From Actinopolyspora saharensis (GTDB taxonomy: Bacteria > Actinomycetota > Actinomycetes > Mycobacteriales > Pseudonocardiaceae): a DNA stretch of 64,000 bases. The stretch covers positions 1,860,001-1,924,000 of the forward strand of contig NZ_FNKO01000002.1 of assembly GCF_900100925.1 (NCBI RefSeq), in the 5' to 3' direction. Of the stretch, positions 9,252-17,355 are shown piece after piece (the first letter of the stretch is position 1; each line of letters opens with the position of its first letter). Under the pieces are notes generated by a model. It saw only the letters and a list, made by a program, of their open reading frames with translations, did no database searches and was not told where the DNA came from. Made by a program: the position numbers and the translations under genes.

Positions 9252-9295
9252 GCGGTCTTTTCCCTTCGCGAATGTCGACTAGCAGCACGACTCAC

Positions 9296-9326
9296 CCGCA
9301 CGGACGGGGTGGAGACGTCCGTGCGG
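9296..9326 (-). terminator. Hairpin downstream of MFS gene
   Basis: Eleven-bp perfect stem CCGCACGGACG (9296-9306) / CGTCCGTGCGG (9316-9326) with a 9-base loop, between the MFS stop (9536) and the reductase start (9251). Probably ends MFS transcription; there is no clear U-tract. Confidence 0.5.
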
Positions 9327-9535
9327 ATGAGGCGGCACCGTTCCGGTCAACCACTGGAATCGATCAAGCATTCCCGGTGCGCTGATTTCAGCACTTCTCG
9401 CTGGTGCGCGCCCGGCGTGCTCGTTCGCGCGTCGCGGTGCGTCGTTGTTTTCCGCGCTCCCCAGCGGAGGAGTGCCCGCCCGCCGGAGCGGAGTGGTCCG
9501 CGCACCCCTCCGACGGGCGGCCAGGATGGGTGCGG

Positions 9536-10789
9536 TCAGCCGGTGCGGTCGCCGGGACCGCTCCCCGCGTCCACCGGTTCCGCACTGCTCTGGGTGGTGG
9601 CGGTGTGCCTGCCGTGCGCCTCCGCCTTGACGGTGGTTCCGGCGCGGCCCAGCCGGTCCAGCCTGCCGGACAGCACCGCGAAGGCCAGTCCCACGAGAGC
9701 GAGCGTGGCGCCGACCCAGCTCGGGGCGATGAGCCCGAAGCCGGCTGCGATGACCAGCCCGCCGAGGTAGGCGCCGAGGGAGTTGGCGATGTTGAAGGTG
9801 GACTGGATGCTCGCCGAACCCAGGGACGGGGCCTCCTTGGCCTGGTCCAGGATCCGTGCCTGGATGCTCGGTATCGCGGCGAAACCGGTCAGGCCGACGA
9901 GGAAGACGTTGGCCGCGACGAGGACCGTGCTCTCCGCGGTGAAGGTGAACATCATCAGCACGATCGCCAGCGCGGTCAGGAAGCCGTACAGCGTGCGCAT
10001 CGGGGAGTGGTCGGCCAACCTGCCGCCGATCACGGTCCCCAGCGTCATACCGGTTCCGAACAGGGCGAGCAGCACCGTCGCCCCCACCGGGGTGTAACCG
10101 CTCACCTGGATCAGCAGCGGCTTGATGTAGCTGTAGAAGGAGAACATCGCGCCGAAGCCGAACACCACGACCGCGAAGGCCAGCCACACCTGCGGGCGCT
10201 TGAACGCGGTCAGCTCGCCGCGCAGGCTGGCCTCGGTCGGCTTGGCCTGGCGCGGCACCAGCGCGCTGACCGCCAGGAGCGCCACGGCCCCGATCAGCGC
10301 GACGAAGCCGAAGGTCCAGCGCCAGTTGATGGCCTGTCCCAGCAGGGTGCCCAGCGGCACGCCGACGATGTTGGCCACGGTGAGCCCGACGAACATCATC
10401 GAGATGGCCCGTCCGCGCTTGTCCCTGCTGACGAGGCTCGCGGCGACCACGGCGCCGATGCCGAAGAACGTGCCGTGCGGCAGCCCGGCGATGAACCGCG
10501 CGCCCAGCAGCGAGAGGTGCGTGGGTGCGAAGGCGGACAGCAGGTTGCCCACGATGAACAACCCCAGCATGCTCAGCAGCATGGTCTTCCTGCGCACGCG
10601 CATGCCCGCGACGGTGAGCAGCGGTGCGCCGACGACGACCCCCAGCGCGTACAGCGAGATGTATCCGCCCGCGGCGGAGATCGTCACGTCCATGTCGGTG
10701 GCCACTTCGGGAAGCAGCCCCATCATGACGAACTCCGTGGTGCCGATCCCGAACGCCGCGATGGCTAGTGCCAGCAGGGCAACAGGCAA
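9536..10789 (-). CDS. MFS efflux transporter (DHA1 type)
   Basis: Twelve-helix major facilitator of 417 residues, similar to the AraJ/Cml-type drug and sugar exporters. It opens with LALAIAAFGIGTTEFVMMG (helix 1) and has the loop 2-3 signature GMRVRRKTML. A TTG start at 10789 is chosen because GGAGGAG lies 5 bases upstream and helix 1 begins at once; the longer frame to 11011 adds a non-membrane leader. Probably exports a small molecule. A long inverted repeat sits 120-215 bases upstream. Confidence 0.85.
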   Translation of the reverse strand: MPVALLALAIAAFGIGTTEFVMMGLLPEVATDMDVTISAAGGYISLYALGVVVGAPLLTVAGMRVRRKTMLLSMLGLFIVGNLLSAFAPTHLSLLGARFIAGLPHGTFFGIGAVVAASLVSRDKRGRAISMMFVGLTVANIVGVPLGTLLGQAINWRWTFGFVALIGAVALLAVSALVPRQAKPTEASLRGELTAFKRPQVWLAFAVVVFGFGAMFSFYSYIKPLLIQVSGYTPVGATVLLALFGTGMTLGTVIGGRLADHSPMRTLYGFLTALAIVLMMFTFTAESTVLVAANVFLVGLTGFAAIPSIQARILDQAKEAPSLGSASIQSTFNIANSLGAYLGGLVIAAGFGLIAPSWVGATLALVGLAFAVLSGRLDRLGRAGTTVKAEAHGRHTATTQSSAEPVDAGSGPGDRTG

Positions 10790-10910
10790 CGCTTCTCCTC
10801 CGGTGTAGCGCGAACACGCCGACAGCTTCGTCCGCCGCGGGACTTGTCCGGTCCTCACCGGCGGTTGAGAGATGGACGACAGTCGAATGAGCGTGGGCCC
10901 TCGGCCCGGA

Positions 10911-11005
10911 CCGTTCATGATCGATGCGGGTCGCGCGTCGTCGCGCATCCCGGCACACCACAACGCTACCCGTTCGGGATTTGTTCCTGCATCGATTATG
11001 AACGG
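10911..11005. repeat. 95-bp element with 20-bp inverted ends
   Basis: Left arm 10911-10930 and right arm 10986-11005 match as an inverted repeat at 18 of 20 positions (CCGTTCATRATCGATGCRGG). A smaller inverted pair, ATCCCG/CGGGAT, is nested inside. It sits in the divergent gap 10790-11245 between the MFS gene and the replication-like gene. It could be paired operators or a MITE-like relic; I see no clear target-site duplication. No gene is supported in the rest of the gap. Confidence 0.6.
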
Positions 11006-11245
11006 CGCCACGTACGTGATCGCCCCTGTTTCACTCGACCGGAGGACAAGCTCGGAGTGGTGTCCCCGAACTCCCGCGGGGGTGCGGCAGGGTGGGTTCC
11101 GGGAGCCGCCCGAACATCCGCGACGACCCGAGCGGAACGCCTCGACGCGACGTGGCCCGAGTGCGACTCACGTTGTCGGAGCCCCGTGTCCGCAGGTATA
11201 GCCTGTCCCGGCACGGCGTTGTGACACCGATGGAGGAGTCGTCCT

Positions 11246-12241
11246 ATGGATGGTGCGCTTTCTGTTGGGTGGGACGGCTGGACGGCCGTCCCGATCGAAC
11301 TGGCTCTGGACAATTCCGTGAGCCTGCAGGCCCGAGCAGCGTACGCACTCATCCAGGCCCACGGCCGCGTTCGACTGGACGACCTCGCTTCTGCCGGGGC
11401 CGCCGACCCGATAGCGCTGGTGGCCGAGCTGGAGGGCAGCGGTTGGCTCACCGGGGCCTCCGAGTCGGGCAGCGTGCGCTGGACGGTCCACTCCGGCGCC
11501 GTGCCCCGCGGTGAGCGCACCACCCTGGCGACCGAGGTCACCGCTCCGGTGGCCAAGCAGACCCCGCAGCGCGAGCCCGAGCAGGAGCCCGCGGGCGAGA
11601 CCCCCTCGGCGAACACGATGACCTCGGAAAGCATCGTGCGCCAGTGGGCCGAGCAGCAGAAGACGCCGTTCCCCGACTCCATATTGGAGAAGCTGGCCAA
11701 GGAGATCCGCGCCAAGCGGGAGCTGTCCCCGCTGGCCAACACCGGTGACCTCATAGCTGCGCTCAACATCTGGAGGGACAAGAAGGCCGCCCCCAGCAAG
11801 TTCCCCGAGTGCTACGGGGAGGCGCTCCAGCGCTCCGCGCGCGACGTCTACGACAACTCCTCGAGCGGCTCCTCGAGCAGGGAGGTCGCCAAGAGCAGCT
11901 CTCCCGAGCCCGAACGCCCCGGCGGCTCCGAGCAGCGGAAGGTCACCGTTCCGAACTCCTCCACGTCCGGCAGCACCGTCGCGCGCACGCGGCCGCTGCC
12001 GGGGCACTGCGGCACCCCCGAGTGCGACAACGGTTACATCGAGCAGGACGACGGCCGGGTGCGCAAGTGCCCGAAGTGCCTGCCCGAGCCGACGTTCGGG
12101 CGCAGGGCGTTCGACCTGCCCAGGCAGGCGCACTACGTCGCCGCGCAGAACAAGCAGCGGTTGCGTGCGAACATTCGTGAGCGGGAGGACGATTCCAGGG
12201 TCGTCGACGTCGACGGGTCCTCGAACGAGGGAGGAGTCTGA
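11246..12241 (+). CDS. Winged-helix / zinc-ribbon protein, phage replication-like
   Basis: Protein of 331 residues. The N-terminal ~90 residues look like a winged helix (LQARAAYALIQAHGRVRLDD). The middle (about 125-195) resembles DnaD-type replication organisers, followed by a Ser-rich linker. The C-terminal third has a four-Cys zinc ribbon, C-x4-C then CPKC (about 253-276). The layout recalls replication initiator or helicase-loader partners of actinobacteriophages and integrative plasmids. That is inference from layout, with no exact family recognised. It overlaps the next gene by one base (TGATG). Confidence 0.7.
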   Translation: MDGALSVGWDGWTAVPIELALDNSVSLQARAAYALIQAHGRVRLDDLASAGAADPIALVAELEGSGWLTGASESGSVRWTVHSGAVPRGERTTLATEVTAPVAKQTPQREPEQEPAGETPSANTMTSESIVRQWAEQQKTPFPDSILEKLAKEIRAKRELSPLANTGDLIAALNIWRDKKAAPSKFPECYGEALQRSARDVYDNSSSGSSSREVAKSSSPEPERPGGSEQRKVTVPNSSTSGSTVARTRPLPGHCGTPECDNGYIEQDDGRVRKCPKCLPEPTFGRRAFDLPRQAHYVAAQNKQRLRANIREREDDSRVVDVDGSSNEGGV

Positions 12242-12861
12242 TGGAGACCTACGAGCTGCCCGAGCTTTTCCAGCTCGTCGCCAGTTACGACAAGTCGTTC
12301 GAGTCCCTGGCCTATCCGAAGACGGAGCAGCAGCAGGGCAAGGCCGACCTGTCCGCGGAGTCGTGGGCCGCGGCGCTCGGTGACATCCCGGCCGACTTCG
12401 CCAAGTCCGTGGTCGTCGAGCACTACCGGAGGAACTCCACCTCCGTGACGACCAGCGTGATCCACCGGGAGTGGGTGGAGTACCGGAACCAGCAGATCCA
12501 GAAGGCGGAGAGCGCGGAGATCAAGGCCAAGCGCCGTCCCTCGGCGGAGGAGTCGCTGCGCGGCTGGGAGCGGGCCACGGCCGCTTTGCTGGAGGCCAGG
12601 GGACAGGACGCCGACGAAGCGATCGAGGACATCCGGGCGCGGCGGACCGTGCTGCAGGTCAAGTGCCCCGTCTGCAAGGCCCTTCCCGGCAAGGGCTGCG
12701 TGGTCAACACGGGCAAGCGGATCCAGCCCCTGTCGAACAACAACTCCCACCCGTCCCGCTTCGACGCGGCCGGGATCGAGCAGCAGCGTCCGACCATGCC
12801 GCCGCGCACCAGGGAGTACCGGGAGGAGATCCCCGGAGCCGCACCGATGCCCGAGGAGTAG
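12241..12861 (+). CDS. Zinc-finger protein, helicase-loader-like partner
   Basis: Protein of 206 residues translated from an ATG that overlaps the previous stop. The N-terminal half (WAAALGDIPADFAKSVVVEH, then IHREWVEYRNQQI) resembles the small G40P/DnaC-assistant proteins of actinophages, which share a W-x-x-x-L...A...V-x-x-HY pattern. The C-terminal half has CPVCKALPGKGC, then NNNSHPSRFDAAG, a C-x2-C...C...H zinc-finger pattern common in actinophage proteins. Probably works with the upstream gene. Confidence 0.7.
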   Translation: METYELPELFQLVASYDKSFESLAYPKTEQQQGKADLSAESWAAALGDIPADFAKSVVVEHYRRNSTSVTTSVIHREWVEYRNQQIQKAESAEIKAKRRPSAEESLRGWERATAALLEARGQDADEAIEDIRARRTVLQVKCPVCKALPGKGCVVNTGKRIQPLSNNNSHPSRFDAAGIEQQRPTMPPRTREYREEIPGAAPMPEE

Positions 12862-12883
12862 TTCCCCGGGGAGTTCCCGGCGG

Positions 12884-12907
12884 GGAGCGCTCAGCGGGGA
12901 GCGCTCC
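12884..12907. terminator. Hairpin between convergent genes
   Basis: Perfect 9-bp stem GGAGCGCTC / GAGCGCTCC with a 6-base loop, between the zinc-finger gene and ctaD, which converge here. Confidence 0.6.
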
Positions 12908-12990
12908 AACCGCGTCGAGTCGCCGCCTCGCCCGCGGCCGGGTGGCTCGGTTCCGCCGTCGTCAGCGCGGTGCGGGGCGGTCCGGCCGGG

Positions 12991-14706
12991 TCAGGCCCGG
13001 TGCTCCCCGCCGGATCCGCCCTGCCGCGTGACGTGGGCCTCCATCTCCATCCGCTCGGACATGTGCGGATAGTGCAGTTCGAACGCGGGGCGGGTGGACC
13101 TGATGCGCGGCAGCTCGTGGAAGTTGTGCCGCGGGGGCGGGCAGGAGGTCGCCCACTCCAGCGAGTTGCCGTGGCCCCACGGGTCGTCGACGTTGACGAC
13201 CGCGCCGTAGCGGTAGCTTTTGAAGATGTTGTACAGGAACGGAAGCATCGAGGCGCCGAGCAGGAAGGCTCCCGCGCTGGAGATCACGTTGAGCGTGGTG
13301 AACCCGTCAGTCGGCAGGTAGTCGGCGTAGCGCCGCGGCATCCCCTCGTTGCCCAGCCAGTGCTGCACCAGGAACGTGGTGTGGAACCCGATGAAGGTCA
13401 GCCAGAAGTGCGCCTTCGCCAGGCGCTCGTCCATCATCCGGCCGGTCATCTTGGGGAACCAGAAGTACAGCCCCGCGAACACGGCGAACACGATCGTGCC
13501 GAACAGCACGTAGTGGAAGTGCGCCACCACGAAGTAGGTGTCCGAGACGTGGAAGTCCAGCGGTGGTGAGGCCAGCAGCACCCCGGTCAGCCCGCCGAAC
13601 AGGAAGGTCACCAGGAAGCCGACGCTGAACAGCATCGGCGACTCGTAGGTGATCTGACCGCGCCACATGGTGCCGATCCAGTTGAAGAACTTGATGCCGG
13701 TGGGCACGGCGATCAGGAACGTGGTGAACGAGAAGAACGGCAGCAGCACCGCACCCGTGACGAACATGTGGTGGGCCCAGACCAACACGGACAGGAACCC
13801 GATCGCCCAGGTCGCGTACACCAGGCCGGTGTAGCCGAACAGCGGCTTGCGTGCGAACACCGGCAGTATCTCGGTGATGATGCCGAAGAACGGCAGCGCG
13901 ACGATGTAGACCTCGGGGTGGCCGAAGAACCAGAACAGGTGCTGCCACAGCACGCTGCCGCCGTTGGCGGGGTCGAAGACGTGCGCGCCCAGGTGCCGGT
14001 CGGCCAGCAGCCCGAACAGCGCTGCGGTCAGGATCGGGAAGGCGACCAGGATAAGCAGGCTGGTGACCAGGATGTTCCAGGTGAAGATCGGCATCCGCCA
14101 CATGGTCATCCCCGGCGCGCGCATGCACACGATCGAGGTGATCATGTTGACCGCTCCGAGGATCGTGCCGAGGCCGGAGACGATCAACCCCGTGATCCAG
14201 AGGTTCCCGCCGATCCCCGCGTTGTACTCGCTCCTGGCCAGCGGGGTGTAGGCGGTCCACCCGAAGTCGGCCGCTCCGTTGGGGGTGATGAAGCTGCCGA
14301 TCACGATCAGCCCGCCGAACAGGAACAGCCAGTAGGAGAACGCGTTCAGCCGGGGGAAGGCCACGTCCGGGGCGCCGATCTGCAGCGGCAGCACCACGTT
14401 GGCGAACCCGAACAGGATCGGGGTGGCGAACAGCAGCAGCATGATGGTGCCGTGCATGGTGAACAGCTGGTTGTACTGCTCCTGGGAGAGCACCTGCAGA
14501 CCGGGTGCGGCGAGCTCCGCGCGCAGGAACATGGCCAGCAGGCCGCCGATGAGGAAGAACGCGAAAGCTGTGGACAGGTACAGCATCCCGATCTGCTTCG
14601 GATCGGTGGTGCGGCTCAGCGCCACGAGCACCGAGCCCTTCGGGGCGCGTGCTCCTTCCGACGCGCGCGTGGGCACCGGTGTCGGACGTGTACCGGAAGT
14701 AGCCAT
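12991..14706 (-). CDS. ctaD: Cytochrome c oxidase subunit I
   Basis: Catalytic haem-copper subunit of the aa3-type terminal oxidase, 571 residues with 12 membrane helices. Haem ligands and metal-site motifs are visible: [12 protein letters not shown] (about 82-93), [15 protein letters not shown] (about 254-268), [10 protein letters not shown] (CuB His pair), and [11 protein letters not shown] near 397-407. The N-terminal 25 residues are a Thr/Pro/Arg-rich leader. It stands alone without the other oxidase subunits, as is common for actinobacterial ctaD. Confidence 0.97.
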   Translation of the reverse strand: MATSGTRPTPVPTRASEGARAPKGSVLVALSRTTDPKQIGMLYLSTAFAFFLIGGLLAMFLRAELAAPGLQVLSQEQYNQLFTMHGTIMLLLFATPILFGFANVVLPLQIGAPDVAFPRLNAFSYWLFLFGGLIVIGSFITPNGAADFGWTAYTPLARSEYNAGIGGNLWITGLIVSGLGTILGAVNMITSIVCMRAPGMTMWRMPIFTWNILVTSLLILVAFPILTAALFGLLADRHLGAHVFDPANGGSVLWQHLFWFFGHPEVYIVALPFFGIITEILPVFARKPLFGYTGLVYATWAIGFLSVLVWAHHMFVTGAVLLPFFSFTTFLIAVPTGIKFFNWIGTMWRGQITYESPMLFSVGFLVTFLFGGLTGVLLASPPLDFHVSDTYFVVAHFHYVLFGTIVFAVFAGLYFWFPKMTGRMMDERLAKAHFWLTFIGFHTTFLVQHWLGNEGMPRRYADYLPTDGFTTLNVISSAGAFLLGASMLPFLYNIFKSYRYGAVVNVDDPWGHGNSLEWATSCPPPRHNFHELPRIRSTRPAFELHYPHMSERMEMEAHVTRQGGSGGEHRA

Positions 14707-14930
14707 CCCGCCTCCTTCGGCTCGGTGGCACGCCGGTCCAGTCTTGCGCCGGTGCTGTTGGCTCGCAAAACGTGCTCTTAGCCCGATGGGATGATGTCCG
14801 GCTCGGAGACTGGGCCGTTCGCGAGGTGGCGCGACGTGGCCGCGGGCGGAGCGCTCCGCGCAGTGGCTGGGCAGTGGCTGGGCAGCGGCTGGGCAGCGGT
14901 AGGGAGTCCGGGGCGCTCCGGTCGGCGGGC

Positions 14931-15536
14931 TCAGCCCGGCTCGGGTTCGGTGTTCAGCGCGCCCATGGCCATGCGGTGCAGCAGCTCGGACATGGTGCCG
15001 GTGTCCAGCCGCGCGCTGTGGGGGGTGGAGTTGATCAGCCCGAGCACGGCGTGGGTGGCGGCGCGTGCGGTGTCCTCGTCCATTTCGGGCCGGACGGCCA
15101 GCAGGGTCTGCACCCAGACCTCGACGTAGCCGCGCTGCAGCTCCCTGACCCGGTGCCGGTCGGGTTCGGTCAGGCTGTCGAGGTCGCGCAGGTGCACGGT
15201 GATCAGCGCCGAGTTCGTGAGCGCGAACTCGATGTGCCAGCGCACCAGGCTCTCGAGCGCTTCGGCGGGGTTCGGGGTGCTCGTCGTTCTGGCGCGGCCG
15301 CCGCGGAGCAGCTTCTCGCTGATGCCGGTGAGCATCTCGCCCAGCATGGCGTCCTTGCTGCGGAAGTGCCGGTACAGCGCCGGGCCCGACACGCCGACAG
15401 CCGCTCCGATGTCGTCGATTCCGACCCCGTGGAATCCGTACCGTGCGAACAGATCCGCCGCGGCTCCGAGGATCTGCTCGCGCCGCGAGGGGGTCCGGGG
15501 CGAGGCGGGAGGCTGTTCGGCGGCGTTGCTCGTCAT
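14931..15536 (-). CDS. TetR regulator of the acyl-CoA carboxylase operon
   Basis: TetR/AcrR repressor of 201 residues. The HTH lies at about 18-64 ([20 protein letters not shown], then [17 protein letters not shown]). It is transcribed divergently from accD1-accA1-fadE19, and the shared gap carries two 16-bp palindromes (15561-15600). It is therefore most likely the local repressor of branched-chain acyl-CoA catabolism, like BkaR of mycobacteria; ligand unproven. The ATG at 15536 precedes the conserved domain by about 17 residues. Confidence 0.88.
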   Translation of the reverse strand: MTSNAAEQPPASPRTPSRREQILGAAADLFARYGFHGVGIDDIGAAVGVSGPALYRHFRSKDAMLGEMLTGISEKLLRGGRARTTSTPNPAEALESLVRWHIEFALTNSALITVHLRDLDSLTEPDRHRVRELQRGYVEVWVQTLLAVRPEMDEDTARAATHAVLGLINSTPHSARLDTGTMSELLHRMAMGALNTEPEPG

Positions 15537-15560
15537 CGACTCCGATACTAGACGAAGTAA

Positions 15561-15600
15561 GTTAGAAAACGTTAACATAGGTGCGTTAACGAATGCTAAC
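15561..15600. promoter_or_regulatory. Double TetR operator
   Basis: Two copies of a 16-bp site, GTTAGNNNNCGTTAAC at 15561-15576 and the same site inverted at 15585-15600, 24 bases apart. They lie between the TetR start (15536) and accD1 (15682). The spacing and symmetry fit two repressor dimers on the divergent promoters. Confidence 0.75.
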
Positions 15601-15681
15601 AACTTTGCCGGGAGTGTGCCTGTTCGGCCGGCAGTCCCACTGCGCGGGGCGGGAACGAGAACGGAAGGTGCGGTCAACGAG

Positions 15682-17298
15682 ATGGATGCGCCGGTACTGC
15701 CCACCGCCGTCGACCCGACGGCCGACTCCTACGCGCGCTACACCGCGGAGCACGCGGCGCTGGTCGCCGACCTCGAGGAGCAGCTCGCCCGCGTGCGCGC
15801 CGGTGGGCCGGAGAAGACCAGGCGGCGGCACGTCGAGCGCGGCAAACTGCTGCCGCGCGAGCGGGTGGACGCGCTCCTGGACCGCGGATCGCCGCTGCTC
15901 GAGCTCTCCCCGATGGCCGCGCACGGGCTCTACGAGGACGAGGCCCCCTCAGCGGGGATCATCACCGGGATCGGCCGGGTGGCCGGCCGCGAGTGCGTCG
16001 TCGTGGCCAACGACGCCACGGTCAAGGGCGGGACCTACTACCCGGTCACGGTGAAGAAGCACCTGCGCGCCCAGGAAGTGGCCCTGCACAACAACCTGCC
16101 CTGCATCTACCTTGTGGACTCCGGAGGGGCCTTCCTGCCGCGCCAGGACGAGGTTTTCCCGGACCGGGAGCACTTCGGCCGCATCTTCTACAACCAGGCC
16201 ACGATGTCCGCGCGCGGGATCCCGCAGATCGCGGCTGTGCTGGGCTCCTGCACCGCGGGCGGGGCCTACGTCCCCGCGATGAGCGACGAAGCCGTGATCG
16301 TGCGCGAGCAGGGCACCATCTTCCTCGGCGGGCCGCCGCTGGTGAAGGCGGCCACGGGAGCCGAGGTGAGCGCCGAGGAGCTCGGCGGCGGCGCGCTGCA
16401 CGCCCGAACCTCGGGAGTCACCGACCACCTGGCCGCCGACGACGCCGACGCGCTGCGCATGGTGCGCTCCATCGTGGGCACCGCCGACGGCGGGAGGCGG
16501 ACCTCGGCGGCGCTCCCGGCCCCGGTCGAGGAGCCGGCCGTGGACCCGGAGCAGCTCTACGGGGTGGTCCCCACGGACAGCAGGACCCCCTACGACGTGC
16601 GCGAGGTGATCGCCCGGATCGTCGACGGCAGCCGATTCTCGGAGTTCAAGCCCGAGTACGGGCAGACCCTGGTCACGGGATTCGCCCGCATCCACGGCAG
16701 GACCGTGGGCGTCGTCGCCAACAACGGTGTCCTGTTCGCGGAGTCGGCGCTCAAGGGATCCCACTTCGTGCAGCTGTGCGACCGCAGGGAGATCCCGCTG
16801 GTCTTCCTGCAGAACATCTCGGGCTTCATGGTGGGCAAGGAGTACGAGGCCGGGGGGATCGCCAAGCACGGGGCCAAGATGGTCACCGCCGTGGCCTGCG
16901 CCCGCGTCCCGAAGCTGACCGTGGTGATCGGGGGCTCGTTCGGCGCGGGCAACTACTCGATGTGCGGGCGCGCCTATTCGCCGCGGTTCCTGTGGATGTG
17001 GCCGAACGCCCGCATCTCGGTGATGGGCGGGGAGCAGGCCGCCTCGGTGCTGGCCACCGTCCGGCGCGACCAGCTAGAGGGCAGCGGTCAGCACTGGTCG
17101 GCCGAGGAGGAAGAGGAGTTCAAGCAACCGGTGCGGGAGCAGTACGAGCAGCAGGGCCACCCCTACTACTCGACCGCCCGCATCTGGGACGACGGGGTGA
17201 TCGACCCGAAGCAGACCAGGAACGTGCTCGGACTGGCCCTGGCCACGGCGGAGAACGCTCCGCTGGAGCCGGTGAACAACGGCGTGTTCCGCATGTGA
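15682..17298 (+). CDS. accD1: Acyl-CoA carboxylase carboxyltransferase beta subunit
   Basis: Carboxyltransferase of 538 residues, methylcrotonyl-CoA carboxylase (LiuB/AccD1) type, acting in leucine breakdown with AccA1. Seen: [19 protein letters not shown] near residue 47, [18 protein letters not shown] (about 147-164), [18 protein letters not shown] (about 187-204) and [25 protein letters not shown] in the C-terminal half. PRQ-x-EVFPD is typical of methylcrotonyl rather than propionyl carboxylases. The ATG at 15682 fits homologues; the ribosome site is weak. First gene of the operon. Confidence 0.92.
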   Translation: MDAPVLPTAVDPTADSYARYTAEHAALVADLEEQLARVRAGGPEKTRRRHVERGKLLPRERVDALLDRGSPLLELSPMAAHGLYEDEAPSAGIITGIGRVAGRECVVVANDATVKGGTYYPVTVKKHLRAQEVALHNNLPCIYLVDSGGAFLPRQDEVFPDREHFGRIFYNQATMSARGIPQIAAVLGSCTAGGAYVPAMSDEAVIVREQGTIFLGGPPLVKAATGAEVSAEELGGGALHARTSGVTDHLAADDADALRMVRSIVGTADGGRRTSAALPAPVEEPAVDPEQLYGVVPTDSRTPYDVREVIARIVDGSRFSEFKPEYGQTLVTGFARIHGRTVGVVANNGVLFAESALKGSHFVQLCDRREIPLVFLQNISGFMVGKEYEAGGIAKHGAKMVTAVACARVPKLTVVIGGSFGAGNYSMCGRAYSPRFLWMWPNARISVMGGEQAASVLATVRRDQLEGSGQHWSAEEEEEFKQPVREQYEQQGHPYYSTARIWDDGVIDPKQTRNVLGLALATAENAPLEPVNNGVFRM

Positions 17299-17355
17299 CC
17301 GAACGTGGAGCGAGAGCGGATGTCGGCGAGTACGAGCGCAGGCCGGAGGTGGGAG

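Noticed and set aside
14931..15704. Longer start of the TetR protein at 15704
   Set aside because: The extra 56 residues would run through the twin operators and do not resemble TetR proteins.
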